The notes under the pieces are model-generated. The model ran no database searches. It saw only the letters and a list, made by a program, of their open reading frames with translations, and was not told the origin of the DNA. Below are positions 24,855 through 34,797 of a DNA stretch of 64,000 nucleotides, in pieces. Position numbers and translations under genes: made by a program. Where the stretch lies: NCBI RefSeq assembly GCF_041199985.1, contig NZ_CP165647.1:1302001-1366000 (forward strand), given 5' to 3'. This stretch comes from Leptotrichia sp. HSP-536. GTDB lineage: Bacteria > Fusobacteriota > Fusobacteriia > Fusobacteriales > Leptotrichiaceae. The stretch's first letter is position 1. Each line of letters starts with the position of its first letter.

Positions 24855-25216
24855 GTGAAAGTAGAAAAAAATATAGGATTAATAAAACCTAAAGAAAAAA
24901 CAAATAAACCTTTGAGAATATCATTAACTGAAAAATGTAATTATAAATGCTTTTTCTGCCACGAAGAAGGCTTGATATGAAGAATTTTAGAAAGTCAAAT
25001 AAAACAAAAGAAGAGCATATAAATTGATTCAGGAAGGTTTAAGAAATGGTTATAATCATAAAACAATAAGTAATAGGATTTGAAAAAACAAGTAAAAGAA
25101 TATTTATTCTTTCGCCAGAAAAGGAAATAAAAGATGAAATTGTCAACAAGTTGCAACTGATAAAGTTGAAAGAATTACCTATAAAATATATATTGAAAAT
25201 AGAAGGGAAAAATTAA
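24855..25216 (+). pseudogene. Remnants of a radical SAM gene and a second unidentified ORF
   Basis: A GTG at 24855 with AGAAGGAGAAG upstream opens a 41-residue frame with PLRISLTEKCNYKCFFC, a radical SAM C-x3-C-x2-C motif of the MoaA type, ending at TGA 24978-24980. The following 100 bp have no sustained frame. From about 25076 an open piece without a start (FEKTSKRIFILSPEKE...) runs to a TAA that overlaps the cas6 ATG at 25216. These are decayed first genes of the cas operon. Confidence 0.6.
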
Positions 25217-25971
25217 TGAACAGTATAATTTTAGAACTTTCTGCAATAGAAGATAAAATAATAGATAATACAGGAATGTACAGTTTTGAGATTTATAAAA
25301 AATTATCTGAGATATTAGAAATTGAAAAGAAAGAAGATTTAAGAGTTTCTAATATTTTTGGAGAGTTTTTCAATGAAACAATCAAACTAGAAAAGGAAAA
25401 AAAATATAAAATTAGAGTAACAACTAAATCACAAAAATCTTTTTCTAATTTACAGAAAAAGTTATTTGAAATAGCTGTGAATAAAGAAAAAATTGAAATT
25501 GGAGAGGGAGTTTTCAGATTATCTGGAATTATAACTAGAAATGAGACTTGGTGTGGTAAATACGATTTAAAAAAAGAATGGGATAATTTAAGTCCAGAAG
25601 TAACTAATTTTTATGAAAAGATAAATATGAAAATCGTTAATCCTATTCTAATGAATAGAAAATCTGTTTTTAGATTTGATAAAATACTGGAAATTATTTT
25701 AAAAGATGTAGAAAATGAAGTGGAATTTGAAATGGGAAAGGTAAAAGAAAGTATTTTAAATTCAGTTATAGTAAAAAAAGAATATTATAGGGAAAAAAGA
25801 GTAAATCTATTAAATAATGAAATAAAAAAAGTATATTTAGGGAATATTGAAGTTGTATTACAAGGATATTATGGACAGATGCTTTTAACTTTTCTTCAGT
25901 ATGTAAAGTATACTGGAGTGGGAGAACTTAAGGAGTATGGCTTTGGAGAAATAATAATTAAAAAAGATTAA
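25216..25971 (+). CDS. cas6: Cas6-like CRISPR RNA endonuclease
   Basis: 251 residues. A RAMP-fold protein with the C-terminal glycine-rich loop YTGVGELKEYGFGEI that marks Cas6, and an early segment like the RNA-binding part of this family (MYSFEIYKKLSEI). Cas6 cuts the CRISPR transcript within the repeat to give crRNAs ending in the 8-base GATTGAAAC-type tag. First intact gene after the operon promoter. A second Cas6-type gene ends the operon at 34798, so one may serve a different repeat. Confidence 0.75.
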   Translation: MNSIILELSAIEDKIIDNTGMYSFEIYKKLSEILEIEKKEDLRVSNIFGEFFNETIKLEKEKKYKIRVTTKSQKSFSNLQKKLFEIAVNKEKIEIGEGVFRLSGIITRNETWCGKYDLKKEWDNLSPEVTNFYEKINMKIVNPILMNRKSVFRFDKILEIILKDVENEVEFEMGKVKESILNSVIVKKEYYREKRVNLLNNEIKKVYLGNIEVVLQGYYGQMLLTFLQYVKYTGVGELKEYGFGEIIIKKD

Positions 25972-26054
25972 ACTGTATATAAAAGAGTTACTGATTAAAT
26001 ATGAATAAAAATAGAAATAGATAAAAAATTATTAAGAAACTTTAAGGAGGTAAA

Positions 26055-28118
26055 ATGGCTAAGAATGAAACATTTGAAGAAATTTTGAAAGAAAATAGAG
26101 TTTTAGTAAGTATTGAAACTGTGAAAATTAAAGATTTTATTTTTTCAACGAATAAATTGAAATTGATTAGAGGAGCAAGTTATCTTTTGGATTATATGAA
26201 TCAGGTGGAAGTGCCAAGAATATTAAGAAAGTATGGATTAGAATATAAAGCAGAAGAGCTTGTAAATAAAATTTATGATATTAGTGATGATGATGAATTT
26301 TTGAAACAAATAGATGAAAAAATAGATAATGCTATTGATAAAAGAATATTATATGTTGGAGCTGGAAATGCTAAATTTTTAGTTGAAAGTAAAGATGCTG
26401 CTGAAAAGATTTGTAAAGAAATAAAAGAACTTTATAGAGAAATTGCTCCAAGTGCAAAAGTAGTGGCAGAATGCTATGAAATAAAAGAAAATGAGAAATT
26501 ATGGGATGGAATTGATGAATTGGTACAACAAACAGCTGAGAAGAAAAGCGAAGGATTTCCCATGTTGAATATTGATTTGCCATTTGCTTTAAAGTGTGAT
26601 TTATCAGGGACAGAACCAGCTGTCATAAGTTATAAAAATATTGATGAGGATTTAGAAAAAATAGAAATTCATAGAAGTGGTTATCCTTGGGAAACAACCG
26701 ATGAGAAAGAAAATGGCAAAGGAACAGTAGAATTTAAAGATGATACTAAAAAGCAAAAGGATAATACAGTAAAAGCAATAGAAAATGTTATAAAAGAAGG
26801 AAAATTGACTATCAGTGAAGAAAGTGCAGTGAAAATTAAATATTCTAATAAAATGATTAAAGATGATGAAAATGAGATAGGATTTTATTCAATTATAAAA
26901 AAGGCACTTGTAGATAAAGAGAAGATTGGGAAAATGGGAATAAAGAGAAAAATTGATGAATTATCTTCAAAAGAAATTTCTAAATTGGCAGATATACACT
27001 TAAATACAGAGATTGATGACTATGCAGTAGGTGATAGTTTTATTGGATTTGTATACAGTGATGGAGATGGACTTGGAGATTTTCTAAAAAATGTAAAAAA
27101 AGTTTATACAACTGAAGAAAAATATTTAAAATTTATGAGAAAATTTAGTGTTATTTTAGATAGAAATACAAAATATGTGTTAAGAGAAGTTATTAAAAAA
27201 ATGTATAATGATAAAAAATTTATTAAGAAAAAAACTATTCTGAAAGAAGATGGAAAACCAAAATATGAAATAATTAATGGAGAGGAAAAAATAGTTGAAA
27301 AATCCATAATTGGAGAATTTCTTATTGTTGGAGGAGATGATGTTTGTGCAGTATTTCCAGCAGATTTAGCACTAGAAATTTCATCTGAATTTCAAAAACA
27401 GTTTGAAGAAAAAATGAAAAAATTTACTGAAATTGAAAATAAAAAAAATGAAAAGAAAAATCCAGAAAATATAACTTCTTCTTGTGGAGTTGTTATTGCA
27501 AAAGCTAAAACTCCAATGTTCCAATTATTTGATCAAGGACTTAAATTGCAAAAATTGGCTAAAGGGAAAAGATATAATGAAAATCAAAATAGAAAAAAAG
27601 ATGCAGAAAGAACAGGATATATTGATTTTCAAGTAATTGGTAATGAAGGAAATGTTGATATAAAAGAATATAGAAAAAAATGGTACGATAAATTTGATAA
27701 AAAAGAGGAAAATAAGAACAAACTGCATATTTCAAAAAGACCATACAGCATTAATAAATTAAATGATAATGTTTCTGAAAGCATTGATGAACTTATTAAA
27801 AATGTAAAAGATTTAAAAAGTGAAAACTTTCCAAATACAAAAATTAGATATATTTATGATTTAAAGAAAGATGAAACAAAAACTGATAATGAAAAAATTA
27901 TGGAATCAATAAATATTTTATCTAAAATGAGCCTGGAGGAAATTCAAGTTCTAGATGAAGTATGGAAAATAAAAGATAAAATAAAATTAGATTTTGAAAC
28001 TGGAAATGAGAAATTTAAAGAATTTTTTGATAATATTTTTGATATATTGGAAATTTATGATTTTATTCAAAAGGACGAAAAATCTTCAGAAAAGGAGGAT
28101 AACAAGAGTGGGAATTAA
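26055..28118 (+). CDS. cas10: Cas10, type III-D signature subunit
   Basis: 687 residues, RBS AAGGAGG. The palm domains are visible: RGASYLLDYMN and SDGDGLGDFL in the first parts, and the cyclase motif GGDD at residues 426-429 (LIVGGDDVCAVFPA). That should allow synthesis of cyclic oligoadenylate upon target RNA binding. The N terminus starts directly at the palm and shows no HD nuclease motif. C-terminal helical domain last. It overlaps the next gene by 11 bases. This is the signalling core of the locus and would feed the CARF proteins 9-18 kb upstream. Confidence 0.93.
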   Translation: MAKNETFEEILKENRVLVSIETVKIKDFIFSTNKLKLIRGASYLLDYMNQVEVPRILRKYGLEYKAEELVNKIYDISDDDEFLKQIDEKIDNAIDKRILYVGAGNAKFLVESKDAAEKICKEIKELYREIAPSAKVVAECYEIKENEKLWDGIDELVQQTAEKKSEGFPMLNIDLPFALKCDLSGTEPAVISYKNIDEDLEKIEIHRSGYPWETTDEKENGKGTVEFKDDTKKQKDNTVKAIENVIKEGKLTISEESAVKIKYSNKMIKDDENEIGFYSIIKKALVDKEKIGKMGIKRKIDELSSKEISKLADIHLNTEIDDYAVGDSFIGFVYSDGDGLGDFLKNVKKVYTTEEKYLKFMRKFSVILDRNTKYVLREVIKKMYNDKKFIKKKTILKEDGKPKYEIINGEEKIVEKSIIGEFLIVGGDDVCAVFPADLALEISSEFQKQFEEKMKKFTEIENKKNEKKNPENITSSCGVVIAKAKTPMFQLFDQGLKLQKLAKGKRYNENQNRKKDAERTGYIDFQVIGNEGNVDIKEYRKKWYDKFDKKEENKNKLHISKRPYSINKLNDNVSESIDELIKNVKDLKSENFPNTKIRYIYDLKKDETKTDNEKIMESINILSKMSLEEIQVLDEVWKIKDKIKLDFETGNEKFKEFFDNIFDILEIYDFIQKDEKSSEKEDNKSGN

Positions 28119-29972
28119 AATAGGATATGAAGTGAAATTGCTGACACCAGCAAATACAGCTGAAACTGGTACGATTGGAAAAGAAATTGATGTTGAAATA
28201 AAAAGAGATAAAAATGGAACGCCATATTTTTCAGCTAAACATATAAAAGGAATATTTAGAGGAAAAATTTTAGAATTTAGAAATGCTTTTGCTGGGATTA
28301 ATGAAAATGTTTTTGAAGAATATTTCGGAGATAATTTAAATGGAAAAAAATTTGCAGAAAAATATTTTGGTAGCGAAGGGAATAATCCGAGTAAGATTAG
28401 ATTTTCAGATTTAAAATTAAAAACCGAAAAAGATTTAGAGAAAATTAATCATAAAATTGGGGATAGATATGGTGTAAAAATTAACAGAAAAACAAGAGTG
28501 GCAGAAGATAATTCATTATTTAATTATGAGTTTGTAAAATCTAAAAATATTTTTGTAGGAAATTTTGAGTTAAGTAATAAGTTTTTTGAAAAAGAGGAAA
28601 ATGAAGAAAATTTAGAAAAGAAATTAAAATTCTTATTGTCTAGTTTTTTGCATATTGATAAAGTTGGAGGTTTGAAATCAAGAGGATTAGGAAAAGTTGA
28701 AATTCGATTTACTTCTGTAGGAATTGATGAAAAACGTGATTTGAATGAAAAGAGTAGTAGATTTGAAACAGTAAAAGAAATATCAGAAATTATATTAGAA
28801 GATAGATTAAAAAAACCAAACTTAAAGGAATTAGGAAAAGTAGAAAAATACAGCTATACTTTGAACTTTTTGGAACCTTCAGTACTTCAAGGAAAGATTA
28901 GAAAAAATGAAGTTGAATTAAGAAATTCTTTGCAAGGATCTTCGATAAGAGGAGCTGTTATTCAGTATGGATTGGATAATAATTTTAAAATTGAAGATTT
29001 ATTGAAAATAAAAATTGCTGAAGTGAAAAAAATTGTGAAAAAAATGGAGAGAAAAAGAAATTTAAATTAGCAAGTGTATTTAAAACAAAATATCCTGTAA
29101 AAAATAATAAATCAGAAAAAATTGATAAAGCGATTAGTGTAATGAAAGAATATAAAACGTATTCTAAAGATGAAAATGGAATAAAATTTGAAAGGGATTC
29201 GTTGTCGTTATTGAATGCGGAAGGAACGGAATTAAGTATAAAAATCGATGAAAAAACACGAACTACAAAAGAAAGTTTTTTGTTTAGTACGGAATATACA
29301 GATTTGACTAATGTAAAAACTGAAAATATAGTAATTTTTAAAGGAAATATTGAAATTCCTGAAGGATTGTTTGAAATTGGAAATAAATATGAATTGAAAA
29401 TTGGAAAATATAAAACAAAAGGATTTGGAAAAGTAGAAATTGAGTTTGAAAAATATTCTGAGAAACAGGGCATGAGTATAAAAGGTAGAATTGAAAAATT
29501 GAATAGTCAAATTAAGAAAGATTTTGTAGAATTTGATAAAGAAAATAATAAAAAAACTAAAGAAAAAAGAGAAAAAGATTATCCTGGGGATGAAAAATTG
29601 AAAAAAGGAGAGCAAAAATTAATAACATTTGATTTTCTTTCAGATATGATTTTACCATTTAATGAAGTTAGCAATGTAGGAAACCAGATTTTAATGTTAT
29701 TTGAAGGTTTTGGAGAAAAATTAACTTTACACAATCGAAGAACTTTTGTAAATGTTGAAAAATTGAGAGGTTATAATATCGTGAACAATATGAGAAAAAT
29801 GGATGAAATAGTTATAACTCAAGGAAGTGTAATTTCTTATTGCATTAACAATGAAGATTTAGAAGACATTTTAGAAAAATTAGAGAAAATAGAAGAAGAT
29901 GGAATTGGTCTTAGAAGAAATGAAGGTTTTGGAAGAGTGAGAATTTGTAGTGAGAGAATTTGGAATATATAA
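28108..29972 (+). pseudogene. csx10: Csx10-like protein with N-terminal Cas7-like RAMP, one frameshift
   Basis: Starts at GTG 28108 after AAGGAGG and overlaps cas10. The first frame to 29070 holds a RAMP unit: KHIKGIFRGKI, then GLKSRGLGKVEIRF (glycine-rich loop), and a second unit beginning with SYTLNFLEPSVLQGK. The frame is lost near 29045-29066 in an A-rich stretch and resumes without gap in another frame as KKKFKLASVFKTK to 29972. The end has GSVISYC and GIGLRRNEGFGRV, strongly like Csx10 (Cas5 group) of subtype III-D. Joined length about 621 residues. Cas5-group proteins hold the 5' end of crRNA. One indel would restore it. Confidence 0.75.
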
Positions 29973-29992
29973 AACTAGTGTAGGAGAAGATT

Positions 29993-30532
29993 ATGTATAA
30001 TTTTATACCCAAAAGAAAAGAAAAAATCAAAAATAGTGGTAATTTAGAAGAAAATAAAAATTTAAGTCCAGAAGAACTTTTTTTAAAAGATATTGATGAA
30101 GAAATTATAGATAATTTAGAAAAAGAAAAAATTTTAACAAAGTTTTTAGAAAATAATAAATTTAAAGAAATAATTTCTGAAATAGAAAAAGAAGAAAAAG
30201 GAATGTTAAATCTGGCTCAGTTTAAAAGATTTTATGATTTTATAAAAGAAAGAAAATTTGATTTTTTCGATGAAGGAAAAAAAGTAATAGATTTTATTGA
30301 CAAACAAAGAGAGAGAAAAATTGCAACGAAATTTTATGAGTTTGTAAGGGAAGAATTTATTGAAAACCCTTTAAGAATACAAGAAAAGAAATTAACTGAT
30401 GAGTTTAGAATATCAGAATCCCAAAAAAATAAACAAAGCTTTCAAGTATTAGAAAAATATCTGTTATATATTTTTGGAAAGAAAAGAATGAAAGAAAAAT
30501 TAGATAAAATAGAGAAAACGGAGGTAGAATAA
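29993..30532 (+). CDS. cas11: Cas11 small subunit (Csm2-like)
   Basis: 179 residues, all helical and charged. The segment MLNLAQFKRFYDFIKE resembles the conserved helix of Csm2. Length is slightly above the family average because of a charged N-terminal extension. Small subunits line the inner filament of type III complexes. The stop overlaps the start of the next gene by one base. Confidence 0.7.
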   Translation: MYNFIPKRKEKIKNSGNLEENKNLSPEELFLKDIDEEIIDNLEKEKILTKFLENNKFKEIISEIEKEEKGMLNLAQFKRFYDFIKERKFDFFDEGKKVIDFIDKQRERKIATKFYEFVREEFIENPLRIQEKKLTDEFRISESQKNKQSFQVLEKYLLYIFGKKRMKEKLDKIEKTEVE

Positions 30533-31347
30533 TGGATTTTTCAACATTTAAAAATAAATATATCTTAACAGGGAAAATAGTTGTTTTGAATGCTCTACAT
30601 ATAGGAAGTGGAAAAGAGACAGATGATAGGGATGCACCTTTTATATCACTAGATGATGATAAAAAGTTTTATATTCCAGGGTCAACTTTCAGAGGATATT
30701 TAAGTACAAAATTAGAAAGATTTTTAGATAGTGGAAATGGATTTAAAATAAAAAATAACGGTGAAGAATTAAATGAAGCTGATGTAAAATTGATATTTGG
30801 ATATACTAATTTGGATAAAGAAAAAAATGAAGATGTAAAGAAAAGAATAGTAGCGAAATTTTTAAATAAAAAATTAGAAAAATTAGAAGAAAAAGAATTT
30901 GCTGAAAATTTAAAAGATTTAAAATCTTTGGCTGGAAGAATACATGTATCAGACATGCCAGTATTAAAAGATGTCAAATATGTAACAAGAGATGGAATAA
31001 AAATTGATAGAAATACAGGAGCTACTGAAAAAAGAGCAAAATTTGATTATGATGTAGTTCCCGCAGGAACAGAATTTGAGTTAAATATTGAATTGGAAAA
31101 TATAGAAAATTACCAATTGGATTTAATAGGATTAGCGTTAAATGATATTTTAAAAGACAATGGTGATTTATTTGGAGGTAAAACTTCAAGAGGAATTGGA
31201 AAATGTAGATTAAAAGATTTGAAGATGAAGTATGTGACATCAGATGATAAAGAAAAATTAAGAAAATATATTTTTGAAGGTAAATTTCCATACGAAGTTA
31301 AGGAGCAGGAAAAAATATTTAAAACAGAGAATCTTAGTTTAGATTAG
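30532..31347 (+). CDS. Csm3-like Cas7 backbone subunit
   Basis: 271 residues with GGAGGT before ATG. The RAMP signs are HIGSGKE near the N terminus with a following Asp (likely RNA-cleaving Asp as in Csm3), the FYIPGSTFRGYL helix, the RDGIKIDRNTGA thumb and the glycine loop FGGKTSRGIGKC. Csm3 subunits form the filament and cut target RNA every six bases. Very close spacing to both neighbours. Confidence 0.85.
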   Translation: MDFSTFKNKYILTGKIVVLNALHIGSGKETDDRDAPFISLDDDKKFYIPGSTFRGYLSTKLERFLDSGNGFKIKNNGEELNEADVKLIFGYTNLDKEKNEDVKKRIVAKFLNKKLEKLEEKEFAENLKDLKSLAGRIHVSDMPVLKDVKYVTRDGIKIDRNTGATEKRAKFDYDVVPAGTEFELNIELENIENYQLDLIGLALNDILKDNGDLFGGKTSRGIGKCRLKDLKMKYVTSDDKEKLRKYIFEGKFPYEVKEQEKIFKTENLSLD

Positions 31348-31357
31348 GAGGAAAAAA

Positions 31358-32257
31358 ATGAGAAAAGAATTTTTAAAACTGGAAAATAAGTTGGTTTTAG
31401 AGTTAGAAATCGAACCTCTTTCTCCTTTAATCATAAAATTAGGAGATGGTTCTGAAGAAAATAGCAAGAACGAAAAAAGTGAAAGTGTAATATCATTTGT
31501 AACTTCAGATTCTCCAAGAGGGAATTTAGTGGAATATGATAAAAATAAAAAAAGTAAGGATGACAGAAAAGGAGAAATATTTATACCAGGTTCTACATTA
31601 AAAGGGTTATTTAGAGAAAAATTTAATAAAATTTATGATATAAAAAAAGATGATGAATCGGATTTTAAGGCAGAAAATAAAAATCATAAGGAAGTGGACA
31701 ATTTATTTGGTTGGACAGAGGGAGATAAAGCTCAAAAAGGAAGAATTTTTATAGAAGATGCTTATCTTGAAAATCAAGATTTAAGAGAAAATTTTTATAC
31801 AAAAGATATAAATGAATCATTGGAGGTTATTATGTACAGAGATATAACTCCGATAGATGGATTTACAGGTAAGGCAACTGTTCCATTGAATTATGAGTGT
31901 ACTATGGAACCATTTGTAACAGAATTGATAGTAAATAATCTTAGTTTGGAAGAATTAAAAAATATATTTTTTGTATTAAGAGACAGCCATTTAGGAGAAA
32001 TTCGGCTTGGAAACTCTAAAACTAGAGGGTTTGGACAAGTGAAATTTAATATTCAAAATATGGTAATTGAAAATTATAGAGATAAAACAAAATTTGTAGT
32101 TAATTTAAAAAATTATTTTGAGATAGATTCTTTAAATTCAATAAAATTAGGAAATGAATTTTTAAGAGAAGATTTAATATTGAAAAAAGAATTTAAAGAA
32201 ATAAATGTAAAAAATCCAAATGAATTTATAAAGGCACTTTTTAGAGAGGTGGAATAA
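31358..32257 (+). CDS. Cas7-group RAMP protein
   Basis: 299 residues, RBS AGGAGG. RAMP motifs: IFIPGSTLKGLFREKF, RDITPIDGFTGKA and the glycine loop RLGNSKTRGFGQVKF. Related to, but distinct from, the preceding Csm3-like protein, with a C-terminal extension of about 75 residues. Probably a second backbone or capping Cas7 of the III-D complex (csm5 position). Its stop overlaps the next start by one base. Confidence 0.75.
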   Translation: MRKEFLKLENKLVLELEIEPLSPLIIKLGDGSEENSKNEKSESVISFVTSDSPRGNLVEYDKNKKSKDDRKGEIFIPGSTLKGLFREKFNKIYDIKKDDESDFKAENKNHKEVDNLFGWTEGDKAQKGRIFIEDAYLENQDLRENFYTKDINESLEVIMYRDITPIDGFTGKATVPLNYECTMEPFVTELIVNNLSLEELKNIFFVLRDSHLGEIRLGNSKTRGFGQVKFNIQNMVIENYRDKTKFVVNLKNYFEIDSLNSIKLGNEFLREDLILKKEFKEINVKNPNEFIKALFREVE

Positions 32258-32688
32258 TGGAATTTAAAGAATTTGATAAAGAGAAAATGAAAGAAGAATT
32301 ACGAAATGATATTTGTAATTTAGTTTATATAAACTATGAAAAAGAAAATGGAATAAAAATATTTAAAAATGAAGGAAATGCTTTGAATTTATTATCTGAA
32401 AGTGACTTTGAAAATTTTTATAAGATTTACCTTTTTAATAATAATTTTATGAAAACAATTTATCAATTTGGAGAAGATGATTATAGATATTCAGAAGTAA
32501 ATTCAGAAGAATTTGTTGAAAATACTAAAAAGTTTAGAGAAATCTTGATAGAAATTAAAGAAAATCCAGATGGGAAAAAAGTTAATCGTTTAAAAGTTTT
32601 AATTGGAGAAAATAAAATTACTAAAAAAGAGATGGTTCAGTTTCTAGAATTTTTAGGGGGTGAGAAAGATGAGAGGGAAAGTAATTAA
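32257..32688 (+). CDS. Small protein in the csx19 position
   Basis: 143 residues between two RAMP genes, overlapping the next gene by about 20 bases (its start at 32669). Soluble and acidic, helices in the second half. Subtype III-D operons often contain a small csx19 gene in this region, and size and place fit, but I recognise no residue pattern that proves it. Confidence 0.5.
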   Translation: MEFKEFDKEKMKEELRNDICNLVYINYEKENGIKIFKNEGNALNLLSESDFENFYKIYLFNNNFMKTIYQFGEDDYRYSEVNSEEFVENTKKFREILIEIKENPDGKKVNRLKVLIGENKITKKEMVQFLEFLGGEKDERESN

Positions 32689-34777
32689 AATGGATAATTC
32701 TACAAAAGAAGTAGAGATAGAAGTTAAAGGAAAAATAGAAAAATATACTGTGGGAAAAGCTATTTTTAATCAAAAAAAATTTCAAGTAGGAGATAATATA
32801 GATTATAATCTAAAAGGTAAAAATTTTGAGTTTATAAAGAGAATTAGTGATGAAGAAATGAAAAGTAGAGATAGAAGTTTTTCAAATAATAGAAATAATA
32901 ATTTTAAAGGAAATAAAAGTAATTCAAAAGAACCAGTAAAAGTGAAACAGTATCCATATAATTTTGTTTCTCTTAAAGACAAAAATGATGTGGTAGATAG
33001 GAGAGAAAGAAAATTAGGAACAAATACTGGGAAATTAGTTTGTAAACTATTAAATAAAACACCTTTATTCATAATGGGAGAAAGTGAACAAGATAGTAAA
33101 GGACATACTAAAGAACGATTTTATAGAGAAAAAGGAATACCTATAATTCCAGCAAGTTCTTTAAAAGGTGCAATAAGAAATGTAATAGATGTTTTGACAA
33201 ATAGTGTTATTAGAAATGTAGAGGATGAAAAATTAGAACAAAGAATTGGTGCAGGGAAATTTGAATCTGTATTTGGAATAATAGAATCCCTTCCAGAAAA
33301 TGGTAAAAATGGAGTAATTGTTGAAGCAGAAAGAATAAAAGTTAAGACGAAAGAAAAAATAGAAATTGGGCATAAAAAATTTAATTTTGAAGATAATGGT
33401 AAGGAATTTTCAAAGAAATATAACAATAAAGATGGATTAATAGAGAGAGTAAAATTAAAAGATTCAATTTATAATTTAAAAGAAACAGAAATTAAAATAA
33501 AACCTGGTGTAACAACAGTAGAAAAATTGATTACCAATTCTGGAGAATATAAAAAATATGTAATAGATGATGAAAATGGAGTTCAGGGAGTATTATGGTT
33601 TTCATCTCCAATTTTTGGAAAAATACATGAAAAATTATTAATTCCTAAAAAAAATGGAAGAAAATTTGAATTTTCAAAAGAAGAATATGAAGATTTTAAG
33701 TATATAATAAAACAAAGAGCAGAAAGAATAAAAAATGGAAAAGATATAAATTCAAGCACATTTTATTATGATAAAAATTTAGAGATAGGGGATCCTTTAT
33801 TATTTCAACAGAAAGATGGAAAAATAGCAGAACATTTAGCTTTTTCCGAAATTCCACGATTGAGATACAAATTTTCTCCATTGGATTTAGTTCCAGAAGA
33901 ATTTCGTCCAAGTGATTCGTTAAAAAAATTATCTTTTTCAGAAAGATTATTTGGTACAACAGGAGATACTACAAAAAAAGATGAAGAGAAAAAAGATGAG
34001 TTAGTTGCACTTTCTGGAAGAGTATTTTTTGAAGATGCTAAAAATTATAAACCTGAGATGATAGATAATGGAAATCCAGTTACTTTAAAAGCATTTGGGG
34101 AGCCACATCCTACTTTAACAACCTTTTATTTAGATAATATTGAGAAAAATTATAATGAAAATAAAGGTGTTAGTATTCGAGGTAGAAAATTTTATTGGCA
34201 TCATAAGGAAAAAATTGGAAAATCTTTTTCAGAATACAGAAAATCAGTAGAAATGCCAAAAGATAAAAATGGACAAAATAAATTTGCATATAATTCGAGT
34301 TTAGAGTTAATGGATATAAACAATGAATTTGAATTTAATGTTAATTTTGAAAATTTAACGGATGAAGAGCTGGGAGTATTGATTTATGCTATAGAGCTTG
34401 AAGATGGATTATTGCATAAAATAGGTAAAGGGAAAGCCTTTGGATTTGGAAGTTGCAAAATTAAAATAAAAGAATTTTTATTGGAAAATAAAGATAAATA
34501 TAAAGATTTTTTGCTTGAACCTTTTGAAAAAGAAAGTAAAAAAGAAGACTATATTAATAAAGCAAAAGAAAAAAGATATTTTGATGAAAATAGAAAAAAT
34601 ATTAAAGAATTAAAAGCAATACTTTCTAAAACAAATGATTTAGACTTTAGTGAAAGTCCATTTCCTGAGGACACTAATAAAAAAGGAGAAAAAAATACTC
34701 TAAACTGGTTTGTTAATAACAAAAGAGGAGATAGAAAGATAGTTTTATTATCTATATTGGATAAAAATCCAAAATAA
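32669..34777 (+). CDS. Large RAMP protein, TIGR03986/All1473 family
   Basis: 702 residues from ATG 32669 (RBS AGGGGGTGAG); a GTG three codons earlier is less well placed. Residues 1-60 form a small beta domain like an OB or cold-shock fold. An Asn/Ser-rich linker follows (about 75-95), then the YPYNFVSL motif typical of this family. RAMP units have IIPASSLKGAIRN and the glycine loop GKGKAFGFGSCKI. All1473-type proteins are a hallmark of subtype III-D, where they act as an unusual Cas7 component. The last 130 residues are charged and helical. Confidence 0.8.
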   Translation: MRGKVIKMDNSTKEVEIEVKGKIEKYTVGKAIFNQKKFQVGDNIDYNLKGKNFEFIKRISDEEMKSRDRSFSNNRNNNFKGNKSNSKEPVKVKQYPYNFVSLKDKNDVVDRRERKLGTNTGKLVCKLLNKTPLFIMGESEQDSKGHTKERFYREKGIPIIPASSLKGAIRNVIDVLTNSVIRNVEDEKLEQRIGAGKFESVFGIIESLPENGKNGVIVEAERIKVKTKEKIEIGHKKFNFEDNGKEFSKKYNNKDGLIERVKLKDSIYNLKETEIKIKPGVTTVEKLITNSGEYKKYVIDDENGVQGVLWFSSPIFGKIHEKLLIPKKNGRKFEFSKEEYEDFKYIIKQRAERIKNGKDINSSTFYYDKNLEIGDPLLFQQKDGKIAEHLAFSEIPRLRYKFSPLDLVPEEFRPSDSLKKLSFSERLFGTTGDTTKKDEEKKDELVALSGRVFFEDAKNYKPEMIDNGNPVTLKAFGEPHPTLTTFYLDNIEKNYNENKGVSIRGRKFYWHHKEKIGKSFSEYRKSVEMPKDKNGQNKFAYNSSLELMDINNEFEFNVNFENLTDEELGVLIYAIELEDGLLHKIGKGKAFGFGSCKIKIKEFLLENKDKYKDFLLEPFEKESKKEDYINKAKEKRYFDENRKNIKELKAILSKTNDLDFSESPFPEDTNKKGEKNTLNWFVNNKRGDRKIVLLSILDKNPK

Positions 34778-34797
34778 AAATTCAAGGAGTTCTACTA

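Noticed and set aside
26055..26400. HD nuclease domain in Cas10
   Set aside because: The N terminus begins directly with the palm region, and I see no paired His-Asp motif in the usual position.
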